A stretch of 64,000 nucleotides of DNA from Pyxidicoccus trucidator (GTDB taxonomy: Bacteria > Myxococcota > Myxococcia > Myxococcales > Myxococcaceae), in the NCBI RefSeq assembly GCF_010894435.1, contig NZ_JAAIXZ010000015.1, positions 1-64,000 on the forward strand. The letters are read 5' to 3'. Position 1 is the first letter of the stretch. Each line of letters starts with the position of its first letter. Positions 1 through 8,203 of the stretch are shown here, in pieces. The position numbers were made by a program, and so were the translations under genes. Below the pieces are notes generated by a model. The model was not told the origin of the DNA and did no database searches. It saw nothing but the letters and a program-made list of their open reading frames with translations.

Positions 1-2
1 CC

Positions 3-92
3 ACGCGCAACTGGACGCCCGCGGGGCCCGTGCGCCTCAACCCCTCCGCGAACACCACGCCCATTCAGCACGCACGGACGAAGACGCGCTGA
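3..92 (+). CDS. C-terminal end of an unidentified protein (partial)
   Basis: The frame starting at base 3 is open from the window edge to a TGA at 90-92, giving 29 residues. Its third codon positions are almost all G or C, as in the confident genes of this window, while the other open frame across the same stretch is much less biased. The peptide is polar and basic with no recognisable motif, so no function can be given. It is followed by a strong hairpin at 259-290 that could end its transcript. Confidence 0.3.
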   Translation, partial: TRNWTPAGPVRLNPSANTTPIQHARTKTR

Positions 93-258
93 CCCGACTC
101 ACCCGACATCTTCCTTGACGCTCACCGCTGCCATGATCGAGCCCGCCCAATACGACCTCGTCACCTGCTGAGGGCCGTCGTGGTCCACCTGGGAGAAATC
201 CTCCTCGGAGGCCGTTTGCAATGACCGAGTAATATTAATACTGCTTGGTCGCTTTGGG

Positions 259-290
259 CATTCACCGAGGGAGATTTCCCCCGGTGAATG
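259..290. terminator. Hairpin, possible terminator
   Basis: Nine-base arms CATTCACCG (259-267) and CGGTGAATG (282-290) are perfect complements, and an inner GGG/CCC pairing extends the stem. No T-run follows, so intrinsic termination is uncertain. It lies 22 bases after a TGACCGAGTAATATTAA motif (222-238). A near-identical motif at 1991-2007 is also followed by a hairpin (2025-2049), so hairpin and motif may form one repeated element. Confidence 0.4.
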
Positions 291-409
291 GTTGGAGGCT
301 GCGCGTGCAGTCTCATCCCAACTCGCGCATCGGCGAGCTGCTGCCCCACGAGTGGACGCGCCGCCGCGCCACCGACTCTTCCTGAACGCCGCCGCTGGAG
401 TCCAACGCC

Positions 410-498
410 AGTCTGCTCATGCCCGAGCTCGAGACCATCGCTGAGCACAGCACCCGTCCGTCTTCAAGCGGTCCGGCACGACGTTCGCCGGACGGATA
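410..498 (+). repeat. Direct repeat copy 1 (~89 bp) flanking the thiaminase-like gene
   Basis: This block aligns without gaps to 1881-1969, with about eight mismatches in 89 positions by eye. Both copies contain a stem-loop with arms GTCCGGC and GCCGGAC and a nine-base loop, here at 471-493. In copy 2 one pair becomes a G-U wobble, which suggests the structure is kept. The two copies lie in the same orientation, 30 bases past the stop and 123 bases before the start of the gene they enclose. Confidence 0.75.
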
Positions 499-527
499 CT
501 GTGCAGCAGCACGTCTTCCAGATACTG

Positions 528-1757
528 CTATCGGGTCGCGGGCTGGCCCTGCAGGCTCTGCTGGATGGCCTTTTGGAGCACCTTGCGGTTCTCCGGGAAG
601 CCCCGGTTGGGGTACGCTCTGGCGCCGCGCACGATGGGGGCGTACTGCTGGTACATGGGATCCGAGCGCGCCTGGGGGCTCTCGTAAAAGGACTGGCTCG
701 CCTGGAGCAGGTAGCGCGGCAGGGAGCCCTGAGGCGCGTCCTGGCTGAGGGCGATGATGCCGCGCACCTCGGGGGTGCTCATGTACTCGGAGAATGCCTG
801 AGCGTCCGCCGCACAGACGCCGGTGCAGTGGGCGTTGAGAACCAAGGCGTCCACGAACACTACCGGGTGCGTCCCCATACCGAGCGGGACGGAGATAATC
901 TGCGGCAGGGGCAGCGCCGGGTTGGCCTTGCGGATGAAGAAGAGGCGCTCGGTGTACCCCATGAAGGCGTTGGCCTGCCCGGAGGCGAACGCCTCCTCGG
1001 CCTTCGTGTTGTCCTTGAAGGTGCCGTCGAGGCACGGGTTGGTGCTTGAGCCGCGGGCGCAGCTGTTCACCACCTGGTCGAAGACGCTCAGGGTCTTCGA
1101 GTCCAGTGGCAGCGCGAGGGCCTCGGAGAGCCGGTCCGCCGAGTTCGTGTCAGCCCACCCATCCATATATGCGGCGGGCAGCGTCCAGCTTCCGCTGTAG
1201 TTCGTCGCGAGGGGAATCTTGTCGGGCCCCAGGCCCGTGAGGGTCCGCACGAGTGACTGGCCATCGGTGGCGGAGTGGATGCTGGGGCTGCCCGAGTACA
1301 CGACGTTCGTGCACAGGTACGTGGGCGTGCCGTAGCTCTTGCCATCGATAGAGGCAGCCTGCCGCGCGGCCGGGAACGCATCGCCTGCCTCCTTCGGCCA
1401 GGGCTGGATCCAGCCCTTGGACTGGAGCGTCCCCAGGAGCAGGGTGTCGATCTCCACGACCTGGGCGGCGTCGGCCCCCTCACTGAGGAACTTCTCCAGG
1501 GTGCCGCCAGCGTTCAGGTCATACAGGTCGAGGTTCTTGTCGAACACGACGTCCAGATCGATGTCCGGGTGGAACTGCTCGAAGTCGTGCTCAAGCCTCC
1601 GCTTGAGGCTCGCGAAGTTGTCGCCCGCCGAGTCGGGGATATAGGGGAAGAGAACCGCCTTGAGCTGCCGAGGCTGCTCTGCCGGGGGTTTGGGTTGCGA
1701 GGTGACACAGGCACTCGCAGCCAGGAGGACGGCGCAAAGCAGGACTCTCCGAAGCAT
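528..1757 (-). CDS. Thiaminase I-like (thiamine pyridinylase) lipoprotein
   Basis: This 409-residue protein resembles thiaminase I, an enzyme with a periplasmic-binding-protein fold that splits thiamin by exchanging its thiazole for another nucleophile. The N-terminus is a lipoprotein signal ending in LLAASAC, with the lipidated residue at Cys17. The family signature appears as YGTPTYLCTN around residue 142, so Cys149 would be the nucleophile. Glu270 in MGYTE is the likely catalytic base, 121 residues on; the Bacillus enzyme uses Cys113 and Glu241. The ATG at 1757 was chosen because the upstream in-frame extension lacks a signal sequence. The gene stands alone between two long direct repeats. 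Another periplasmic binding-protein role is possible if activity has been lost. Confidence 0.72.
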   Translation of the reverse strand: MLRRVLLCAVLLAASACVTSQPKPPAEQPRQLKAVLFPYIPDSAGDNFASLKRRLEHDFEQFHPDIDLDVVFDKNLDLYDLNAGGTLEKFLSEGADAAQVVEIDTLLLGTLQSKGWIQPWPKEAGDAFPAARQAASIDGKSYGTPTYLCTNVVYSGSPSIHSATDGQSLVRTLTGLGPDKIPLATNYSGSWTLPAAYMDGWADTNSADRLSEALALPLDSKTLSVFDQVVNSCARGSSTNPCLDGTFKDNTKAEEAFASGQANAFMGYTERLFFIRKANPALPLPQIISVPLGMGTHPVVFVDALVLNAHCTGVCAADAQAFSEYMSTPEVRGIIALSQDAPQGSLPRYLLQASQSFYESPQARSDPMYQQYAPIVRGARAYPNRGFPENRKVLQKAIQQSLQGQPATR

Positions 1758-1880
1758 GGGCGGCTCTCTTCCACTAGAGGGGTAAGGGGCGGCAGTGTAG
1801 TGGCCCTTCCCCCGGGGTGGAAGCCACACCCTTCCTGCTTGGCCAGGTATTCCATAGCGGCGATCGTCTTGGCTCCCTCA

Positions 1881-1969
1881 AGTCTGCTCACGCCCGAGCG
1901 CGAGACCACCGCCGAGCACAGCACCCGACCGTCTTCAAGAGGTCCGGCACGACGTCCGCCGGATGGATA
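1881..1969 (+). repeat. Direct repeat copy 2 (~89 bp) upstream of the thiaminase-like gene
   Basis: Second copy of the block at 410-498, in the same orientation, with its stem-loop at 1942-1964. Just downstream lie TGACCGAGTAGTATTAA (1991-2007) and a hairpin (2025-2049) with arms around a five-base loop. The same motif-plus-hairpin pair occurs at 222-290. These repeats fill most of the 348-base gap before the next gene, where no other coding signal is visible. Confidence 0.75.
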
Positions 1970-2105
1970 TGGTTGGAGTCCCGAGGGAAGTGACCGAGTA
2001 GTATTAAGAGTTCCTTTCAAAAATCCCCCGGGCTCTGTCAGCCCGAGGGAGCGCTCCGCTCAGGTGTGGTTTCGGAAAGAAGTTCTAAGTTGGTAGTCTC
2101 GGGGT

Positions 2106-2675
2106 ATGTGCAATGGACAATCCCTCTCGGCCGCTGTGGACACCTGGATCCCGCTCAAGGACGCCGCGCAACATGCGGGAGGACCGTTCTCCGGCATCCC
2201 CACCAGCTCGGGCGTCTATGTGCTACGGGTCAGCAAGGTGGGAACAACGGACATTGATCGCGTGAAGAAGAAGTTCTCCTCGTCCCCGTTCATGAAGATC
2301 CGGGACCGTATGGACGCGTCAAGTGGCGCAATGTTCGCGGAGCTGGGCCTTGGTGAAGATCAGGGGTGGGCGCTCTCTGATTTCTACCGGCGACGGTTGG
2401 AGCGTGTTGACCGGATCGCCATCAAGCAGGGCGTCCTTACCTGCCCCATCATCTATATTGGCAGGGCCAACAGTCTCCAGCGCAGGCTGAATGAACTCGC
2501 TTTCGACGGGCACACGATCAATGCACCGTTCTGGGCCCTGCTCATGTCCGGCTGGGAGCTTGAGGTGGGCTTCAAGAAGATGAGGAAGAAGGCCGAGACC
2601 GCAGAGGAAGCCCGCCTCAAGGGGATATACCGCAAGCTCCACAGCAACGACCTTCCGCCCCTCGTGAAGAGGTAG
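2106..2675 (+). CDS. GIY-YIG-fold nuclease-like protein
   Basis: The 189-residue product shows a GIY-YIG layout. SGVYVLRV (residues 35-42) supplies the first half, and IIYIGRANSLQRRLNEL (about 115-131) supplies the YIG half with the helix bearing the catalytic arginine. The segment between the halves, about 78 residues, is far longer than usual and contains a charged helix-rich insert. Glu167 or Glu168 in the late charged helix is a candidate metal ligand. Such proteins are DNA endonucleases, often linked to mobile elements or defence. It lies about 135 bases before a tRNA-Sec fragment that looks like an integration scar, so it may be cargo of an integrated element. No partner gene is adjacent. 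Confidence 0.6.
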   Translation: MCNGQSLSAAVDTWIPLKDAAQHAGGPFSGIPTSSGVYVLRVSKVGTTDIDRVKKKFSSSPFMKIRDRMDASSGAMFAELGLGEDQGWALSDFYRRRLERVDRIAIKQGVLTCPIIYIGRANSLQRRLNELAFDGHTINAPFWALLMSGWELEVGFKKMRKKAETAEEARLKGIYRKLHSNDLPPLVKR

Positions 2676-2811
2676 TACGCACTGTACCCAGGCTGTACCC
2701 AAGATGAACGGACGCGGGTGGACCTCCATGGACGCTCCACCCGCCCCGCTCCAGAGGGAAACCGGCCGACCCTCAATCCCTCCGGGCACCTCGCGGATCA
2801 GGGTGGCGGGG

Positions 2812-2877
2812 CTTCAAAACCGGTGAGGGGCGCTGAGAGGCGTCCCTGGCGAGTTCGATTCCCGTGCCCTACCGCCA
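2812..2877 (+). pseudogene. selC: 3' fragment of selenocysteine tRNA gene (attachment-site-like)
   Basis: The segment begins in the anticodon loop (CTTCAAA, anticodon TCA) and continues through the 3' anticodon arm, a long variable arm (8-bp stem with one G-U pair), a T-arm with TTCGATT loop, and ends GCCCTACCGCCA. This is the 3' architecture of tRNA-Sec. Upstream, the matching acceptor strand GGTAGGGC is missing, the 5' side of the anticodon stem does not pair properly, and no D-arm fits, so the gene is not functional here. Integrases that target tRNA genes leave exactly this kind of 3' remnant at the distal end of an island. The intact copy would then lie to the left, outside the window. 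No integrase gene is visible. Confidence 0.7.
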
Positions 2878-2942
2878 ATCTTTCCCTTCTGATTTCGTGC
2901 CGCGTTCGGAGACGTCAGACCGGTAACTCACCGGGGATGGCT

Positions 2943-3235
2943 CTACGGTGGCCACGTCCTCAGTCCTGTGTCGTCCGCCTTCTGGCGACTCCACATTCGA
3001 TGCAGTGCGTCCGTAAGCCGGTTGGAGCCGTTTGCGGTGCGGCGCGATGCCTCGCGAAGAAGCGCCATGGTTCCCTCATCCATGTCCAGTGCAGCCTCCG
3101 CGTTGATGATGCAACCTCTCTCGCAGTGCGCAGCAAGAGAACGCCTGTCTCGCCTGCGATCGACAGCGGCGTCCCTTCGCGCAGGGTTTGGCGCGCGAGG
3201 GCTCTGAATGAGTTCCAGTCGGGTGGTTCGTCCAT
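2943..3235 (-). pseudogene. Small gene downstream of radical SAM, apparently frameshifted
   Basis: An ATG at 3235 has a good ribosome site (AAGGGGGG, seven bases off) and starts 29 bases after the stop of the radical SAM gene. Its frame reads about 40 plausible residues (MDEPPDWNSFRALARQ onwards). It then turns into a low-quality, tryptophan- and histidine-rich tail. A second frame, entered near the GAGAGAGG run at about 3117-3123, continues with a normal composition (NAEAALDMDEGTMALLREAS) to a stop at 2943. Joined, they make a protein of about 97 residues. Either a one-base indel has broken the gene, there is a sequence error, or frameshifting occurs. The function is unknown; co-transcription with the radical SAM gene is likely. 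Confidence 0.45.
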
Positions 3236-3264
3236 CGTTCCCCCCTTGCGGCTCGGGAGGCACT

Positions 3265-4632
3265 TCAGGCTGCCGGTGACCACCAGCCCGCCGTATCTGG
3301 GGAAGGAAGCACCCACGCATCCAAAGCTTCGACACAGCCGGGATGCCACCCCTCCGTCCTACGGAGCGCTTCCGCGAGTGCCTCCATCTGCCTCCACTCC
3401 CGCTCATCAAACGTGTGACTGCGGATGACGCTGGGAATGGGCTCGCGATTCTCTTCTAGCCCCCACCGTGCCCGCTCGCGCTCCAACTGGGTGCCCCGCA
3501 GCAGCATGAGAGGAAATGCCTTTAGCACCGGCACCCGTTGCTGCAGGCAGAAGTCGACCGTTCTCCGGAAGGACGTCAGCGTCTGCTCGGGTAGGCCGAA
3601 GATGATAGAGACCTCGAATGAGGTGCCCCTCGCATGGAGTTTGCGAATGCCTTCCAGCACTTTCTCCAGATGGTTCACCCGCTCCACTGCGCGAGCCTCG
3701 CGCTCGTGGATGGTCTGAAGGCCGAATTCAAGCCTCACGTCGAGCCCCTCGCAGGCGTCGAGGAACTCGTCATCCAGCGTCGAGAAGTGGCACTGCAATG
3801 ACAGCCGCCCTCGATAGCCGAACCTTCGGAACGTCCGCAGCACCGCCAGGGCGTGGTCCCCGAGATTGAAGAGTGGATCCAACACGGCGATGTCGTCTAC
3901 CCCCGAGCGTACGAACAGTTCCATCTCGCGCTCCAGCCGCGCCAGGGGAATGTCCCGCCGCCGCAGGCGGCTACCCGCCTCCCGATGCTGGCAGAACGAG
4001 CAGCGGAAGGGACATCCGCGCTGCGTCTCCCAACGAATGAACCGCTGGCCCCCAGAGAGTTCGATGACATCGCCGAGGAAGGGGGACGGCAGCAGTGCCA
4101 GGTTCGCCTGCGCTTGGAGGCCGGGGTCCACCTGCCCCGCCCAGTGGACTCCCGTGAACCGGATGCGCTCCGAGGTGGAGGCGAGTGCCACCATGACCTC
4201 TTCGCCATACCCTCGAACAAAGGCATCCGCCTCGGGATAGATCTGCTCGAGGCCCGCCCCCGCGTAGGAAACCTGCGGCCCTCCAAGAACGATGCGCCCG
4301 CGAAAACCGTGCTGTCTGAGCGCTACCAGAAGTCTCTTCACCACCCCGTCGTTCCACACGTAGACGCCAAGTGCCACGTCCACCTGATCCGACTCGGTCC
4401 CCAATGCACCATCGAGGATGCTCCTCAGGACCTGCTCCTCGCTGAAGCCAGAGTTGTTGATGGCAAAGGAGAACGCTCGCACATCCACACCCGCGTTCCT
4501 CAGCGCCGCGACAATAGAGGCATGCCCCAGCGGAAGCCGAGGGTCCTTATCTCGGGTCCAATCGATAGACACCTGGATGACTCGCCGAGACCCAGGAGGG
4601 GCAGGAATGACCTGTGCAGTTTGAACGGACAT
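3265..4632 (-). CDS. B12-binding-type radical SAM protein
   Basis: The 455-residue protein carries the radical SAM cluster motif as RGCPFRCSFC, with Cys207, Cys211 and Cys214 binding the 4Fe-4S cluster. The preceding ~190 residues resemble a cobalamin-binding domain (GGPQVSYAG near 118, then an RGYGEE segment), as in the Elp3/B12 class. The later part has a TIM-barrel pattern (FEVSIIFGLPEQT). The substrate is unknown. The ATG at 4632 is preceded by GGGGG; a TTG twelve codons upstream is an alternative start. A small, apparently frameshifted gene follows 29 bases downstream in the same direction and is probably its operon partner. The enzyme may modify a small molecule or peptide, but nothing in the window names the target. 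Confidence 0.75.
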   Translation of the reverse strand: MSVQTAQVIPAPPGSRRVIQVSIDWTRDKDPRLPLGHASIVAALRNAGVDVRAFSFAINNSGFSEEQVLRSILDGALGTESDQVDVALGVYVWNDGVVKRLLVALRQHGFRGRIVLGGPQVSYAGAGLEQIYPEADAFVRGYGEEVMVALASTSERIRFTGVHWAGQVDPGLQAQANLALLPSPFLGDVIELSGGQRFIRWETQRGCPFRCSFCQHREAGSRLRRRDIPLARLEREMELFVRSGVDDIAVLDPLFNLGDHALAVLRTFRRFGYRGRLSLQCHFSTLDDEFLDACEGLDVRLEFGLQTIHEREARAVERVNHLEKVLEGIRKLHARGTSFEVSIIFGLPEQTLTSFRRTVDFCLQQRVPVLKAFPLMLLRGTQLERERARWGLEENREPIPSVIRSHTFDEREWRQMEALAEALRRTEGWHPGCVEALDAWVLPSPDTAGWWSPAA

Positions 4633-4865
4633 GTGCCCCCGGGATGCGTTGGCAGTAATGGTCAGCAATACCCATAGCCCCAGCCGATTCCGACGAGTGT
4701 GAATCGGATGGATTCAACGGGATCGCCAGCAACGCTTTTCGGGAGAACGACCTTCCGCCGCTTCCAACCACGACACCGTCCATTGGGCCACCCGGCGACA
4801 AGGCGGCGGACAGTGCCCAGATGTCACGCTGGACTCCCCACCCCGCCCCTGCGCATATACGCCGC

Positions 4866-5165
4866 ATGAACAGGCTCGCAAGCGCATCGATAGCGGCACT
4901 GGCCACGTTGACCCTGACGTCCTGCCTGGGCGGTGACGACGAAGGAGTGGACTGCGCCCAGGTGGTCGTCTGGGCCCGTCCCGCCTCGGGCGAGTGCCGG
5001 ACCTTCGCGACTCCCTGTGACGTCCCCTCCGGCTACACCGAGTGCTGTGGCGGCCTCTTCGGCGGCTGTGTGTCGGGCGGTTCCGCCGACACTTGCGTGG
5101 ATGACCCCACCGACGCCTGCAACCCGGGCGCGGGCGCCACGGACTGCCCTGGCATCTGCCAGTAA
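4866..5165 (+). CDS. Small cysteine-rich lipoprotein
   Basis: This 99-residue protein starts MNRLASAS and has a lipoprotein signal ending LTLTSC, so it should be anchored in a membrane after processing. The mature part is short and rich in cysteine, aspartate and glycine (CVDDPTDACNPGAG near the end), suggesting disulfide-bonded loops. Such small Cys-rich lipoproteins are common and mostly uncharacterised in myxobacteria. The start was moved to the ATG at 4866 because the upstream extension would bury the signal peptide. It is divergent from the radical SAM gene, with about 230 bases between the two starts. Confidence 0.6.
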   Translation: MNRLASASIAALATLTLTSCLGGDDEGVDCAQVVVWARPASGECRTFATPCDVPSGYTECCGGLFGGCVSGGSADTCVDDPTDACNPGAGATDCPGICQ

Positions 5166-5613
5166 CACCGTCACTTTCCACTCACGTTGACCGGCGTGTA
5201 ACGCGGTGCGCGAGCTGATTCTTACGGGATGAAAGCGGCCGAGACTCCTCCTTGAAGAGTGAGGTACTCTCGACCTTCCGATTCAGCCGCTCTCGTCCGA
5301 TGAGAATGTCCACCCACGTCCCACACCGGATTGCTGCTGGCAGCCCCCTTCTTACGCGCTCCTCCGCCCCACGGATGGCCGCCTCACCCGCCTCGTTGCG
5401 GAGTGACGCCTCCCGGGGCGGGCACGCAGGTGGGCCTTCCGCATTATCGGGCACCGCACCGCCCGCGAGGGCGTTCGTCCACGCCTCGAACCGGGTCGGG
5501 TCCGGCAGCTAGCCAGCGCCGACCCGGCCCTTCCTCGACACCTCGACTGCTTCCGTTCCACTCCGCGGCCGGGCCGCACGTGGGACACGACTGGCACCCA
5601 GGAGCCTCGCCTC
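5166..5613. other. Intergenic region without recognisable gene
   Basis: Short open frames cross this 448-base stretch on both strands, but none has a good ribosome site plus a convincing codon bias or a familiar motif. No tRNA, repeat or clear terminator was seen. It precedes a decayed NRPS fragment and may itself be degraded sequence. Confidence 0.5.
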
Positions 5614-6041
5614 ATGAGTGACGCTTCGAAGAACCTCGACAAGCTCTCGCCCAAGCAGCGCGCCCTGTTCGAGCTGCTTCGCAAGGAGAAGCTCGCCGGG
5701 AAGAGCCCCGCCCGCCAGACGATTTCCCGGCGCACCGCGAGTGGCCCCGCTCCCGTGTCCTTCCCCAGCATCGACTGTGGTTGCTCGACCAGCTCGAGGG
5801 CGGCACCTCGTTCGCCTACAACGTCCACATCACCGTCCAGCTCACCCTGCGCTCGCTGCACCACCACGAGACGCTGCTGGAGGGCTTCCACCTGGACTTC
5901 GACGCCTTCTTCAGCGAGGAGCTGGAAGGCAGGGGCAGCTGGTTCTCCCACCTGGAGTCCTGGTGGCCGCACCGCAACGACGCCAATGTCCTCCACGCCC
6001 GCTTCCGCCAGAAGCTGGGCATCTCCGGCGACGAGCTGTAG
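5614..6041 (+). pseudogene. Chimeric NRPS condensation / sulfotransferase remnant
   Basis: An ATG with AGGAG upstream opens a peptide typical of the N-terminus of a myxobacterial NRPS (LSPKQRALFELLRKEK). Around 5763-5769 the frame must shift by one base, probably one C lost from a CCCC run, to continue as LPQHRLWLLDQLEGGTSFAY, the first motif of a condensation domain. Soon after, the similarity stops. The remainder (SHLESWWPHRNDANVLHARF) instead resembles the C-terminal part of a PAPS-dependent sulfotransferase. So three events are visible: a frameshift, a large deletion of the NRPS, and a junction with another enzyme. No function is expected. Confidence 0.6.
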
Positions 6042-6074
6042 GCCGCCAGGGCCGTCAGCCCACGGAGAGCGCCG

Positions 6075-6233
6075 TCACGGACGCTCCGCGTCACCCGGGG
6101 ACCTGGGGCCCTCCTCCTTCTTCGGGCCCTCGCGCTTCTTGAAGCCCCACGAGGAGCTCCACATGCCCGGCCCGGTGAAGAGCACCGTCACGAGGGTCAT
6201 CACCGCGGCACCGATGAGAATCTCCACCAGCAT
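6075..6233 (-). CDS. Small single-pass membrane protein
   Basis: The 52-residue frame begins at an ATG with GGGGAGA eight bases upstream. It holds one hydrophobic helix (residues 2-22, LVEILIGAAVMTLVTVLFTG) followed by a short, highly charged Lys/Glu/Arg tail, as expected of a small inner-membrane protein with a cytoplasmic tail. No family is recognised. It converges on the NRPS remnant and lies alone. Longer in-frame extensions upstream lack a ribosome site. Confidence 0.5.
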   Translation of the reverse strand: MLVEILIGAAVMTLVTVLFTGPGMWSSSWGFKKREGPKKEEGPRSPGDAERP

Positions 6234-6489
6234 GTCCACGTTCTCCCCTGTCGTGACGACCCGCGTCGTCCCTCGCGAAGGACTGCCACCCACACACCCG
6301 CCGCGCGGCGCCTGGAGGGCAGCCGCGCGGGCAGCCGTCTCGCCGCCCACCGTCCCTCATGCCGCAACCCATCTCGGGACGCAACGCGGCGCCGGGTGGG
6401 AGCCCTTGATTGAACCTAACGCCTCACCGAAGCCCGGGGCATGAGGCGCCGGTGCCCCCGCCGCCCCTGGTGTTAGGCTCGCCGCCCCC

Positions 6490-7485
6490 ATGCTCCTTCT
6501 CCTTGCCAGCGAGCCCCTCGCACCGGGTCGCGCACGCCGCCCCATCGTCCGCCGGGCCGCTCCGCTGCTCGGGCTCGTCCTCTCCCTGCTGGGCTGCGGG
6601 GGCCGCGAGACATCCTTCGGCACGGACGACCCCTGCCCCACCGGGAACTGTGGGACTCCCGGGCTGGAGAACAGCCTCCGCATCGCCGCGTTCAACGTGC
6701 ACCGCCTCTTCGACACCACCTGCGACTCCGGCGCGTGTGGCGGCAGTGCCTACGAGGCGCTGCCCACCCCCGACGCCTTCGGCACCCAGGCCGACAAGCT
6801 CGCCAGCGCCATCTCCCGGCTGGAGGCCGACGTGGTGATGCTCGGCGAGGTGGAGACCCAGGCCTCACTGGACGCGCTGTCGACGCGGCTCCCGGGGTTC
6901 CGCCACGCGGTGCTGGGCGAGACGGGCGCCCCCGCCTCCGTGGACGTGGCCGTCCTCTCCGCGTACCCCATCCTCCTGACACGGGGCCACCGGGACCAGC
7001 CGCTCATCAAGCCGGACGGGTCCACGACGCGTTTCTCGCGCGAGCTGCTGGAAGTGCACCTGGAGACGCCGGGCATGCGGACGATTGTCTTCTCCGCGCA
7101 CTTCCGCTCGAAGGTGGACGACGACCCCGGCCGCCGGTTCGCCGAGGCGGACGCATCCCGCGTCATCGTCACCCGCACGGCCCAGGAGTGGCCAGACGCC
7201 CTCGTGGTGCTGGGCGGCGACCTCAACGACGTGCCGGGCTCACCGCCGCTGGATGCGCTGGAGAAGGACGGCGCGCTGCTCCGCGTCGCCAGCGACCGCC
7301 CGGACAGCGAGACGTGGACGTACTCCTACCTCGGGAACCTCCAGGCCATCGACCACCTGTACCTCGCGCAGGGCGGGGGCACGTACGTGACCGGCTCGTT
7401 CCGGGCGGCACGCGAGGCGAGGGGCGGCTACGGCGGCTCGGACCATGCCGCGGTGTACGCGGACTTCCTGCCCGCCACGGAGTGA
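6490..7485 (+). CDS. Endonuclease/exonuclease/phosphatase-family lipoprotein
   Basis: This 331-residue protein belongs to the EEP superfamily of metal-dependent phosphodiesterases. The motifs appear in order: AAFNVHRLFD near 70, GEVE near 120 (metal-binding glutamate), SAHF near 205, GGDLND near 242 (catalytic Asp/Asn), and GSDHAAV near 318 (catalytic histidine). A hydrophobic N-terminus ends in LLGC, so the enzyme is probably a lipoprotein acting outside the cytoplasm on nucleic acid, nucleotides or phospholipid. The first ~20 residues are Arg/Pro-rich and the true start could be slightly downstream. Its stop lies only three bases from that of the convergent YceI gene. Confidence 0.8.
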   Translation: MLLLLASEPLAPGRARRPIVRRAAPLLGLVLSLLGCGGRETSFGTDDPCPTGNCGTPGLENSLRIAAFNVHRLFDTTCDSGACGGSAYEALPTPDAFGTQADKLASAISRLEADVVMLGEVETQASLDALSTRLPGFRHAVLGETGAPASVDVAVLSAYPILLTRGHRDQPLIKPDGSTTRFSRELLEVHLETPGMRTIVFSAHFRSKVDDDPGRRFAEADASRVIVTRTAQEWPDALVVLGGDLNDVPGSPPLDALEKDGALLRVASDRPDSETWTYSYLGNLQAIDHLYLAQGGGTYVTGSFRAAREARGGYGGSDHAAVYADFLPATE

Positions 7486-7488
7486 CGC

Positions 7489-8028
7489 TCAGGCCGGGGC
7501 GGGCACGGCCTGGATGTCCAGCTCGATGTCCACCTTCTCGCCCACGAGCCAGCCTCCGTTGTCGAGCGTCTTGTTCCAGCGGAGGCCGTAGTCCGAGCGG
7601 TTGATGGTGGCACGGGCGGTGTAGATGAGCCGCGTGTTGCCCCAGGGGTCCTTGGACGTGGCGGCGTGGCGCGCCTCGAACACCACGGGCTGGCTCACGT
7701 TGCGGATGGTGAGCTCGCCCAGCAGCCGGAAGCCGGCGCCGCCGGTGGGCTCCACCCCGGTGCTCCGGAAGGTGAGCTTCGGGGCATTGTCCGCGTCGAG
7801 GAAGTCCCCCGAGCGCAGGTGCGCGTCCCTCTCCGGCGAGCCCGTGTAGATGCTGGCCGTGTCCGCGCTCATCTCCACCTCGCCCTGCGCCGGCTGCTCG
7901 GGATTCACCTTCAGCGTGCCGGAGACGCGCTCGAAGCGGCCATGCACGCGGGCCACCACCATGTGGCGGGCAACGAAGAGGATGGAGGAGTGCGCCGGGT
8001 CGATGTTCCAGGTGGGGGCTGCGGGCAT
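7489..8028 (-). CDS. YceI-family protein
   Basis: The 179-residue protein has the YceI lipocalin-like pattern: WNIDPAHSSILFVARHM at the N-terminus, then GTLKVNPEQPAQGEVEMSAD, the HLRSGDFLDADNAPKLTF segment, and RSDYGLRWNKTL near the end. Family members bind polyisoprenoids or other amphiphiles. No signal peptide is visible, so this copy is probably cytoplasmic. It lies 175 bases downstream of the hybrid kinase gene on the same strand, too far to assume co-transcription. The assignment is firm at family level; the ligand is unknown. Confidence 0.9.
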   Translation of the reverse strand: MPAAPTWNIDPAHSSILFVARHMVVARVHGRFERVSGTLKVNPEQPAQGEVEMSADTASIYTGSPERDAHLRSGDFLDADNAPKLTFRSTGVEPTGGAGFRLLGELTIRNVSQPVVFEARHAATSKDPWGNTRLIYTARATINRSDYGLRWNKTLDNGGWLVGEKVDIELDIQAVPAPA

Positions 8029-8203
8029 GAAGAAGGCTCGGCGATGAACGGGCGGGATGAGGAGTCAGCACGGCCTTACGGCCGTGGCTGGCCCCTGCAT
8101 CCTAGGAAGAATCCAGCCTCAGGCCATCGGATTGCGTCAGCGGAGGGGTGAACCGGAAGACGCTTCACCCCGCGTGGCGCGGACCTTCACCCCCGTCATG
8201 CGC

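Noticed and set aside
2780..2877. A full-length functional tRNA-Sec gene
   Set aside because: The 3' half fits, but the 5' acceptor strand, D-arm and 5' anticodon stem do not pair, so only a fragment is supported.
2718..3428. A 236-residue plus-strand frame across the tRNA fragment
   Set aside because: It runs through the tRNA remnant and opposite the small gene downstream of the radical SAM gene; composition is random and no start signal is present.
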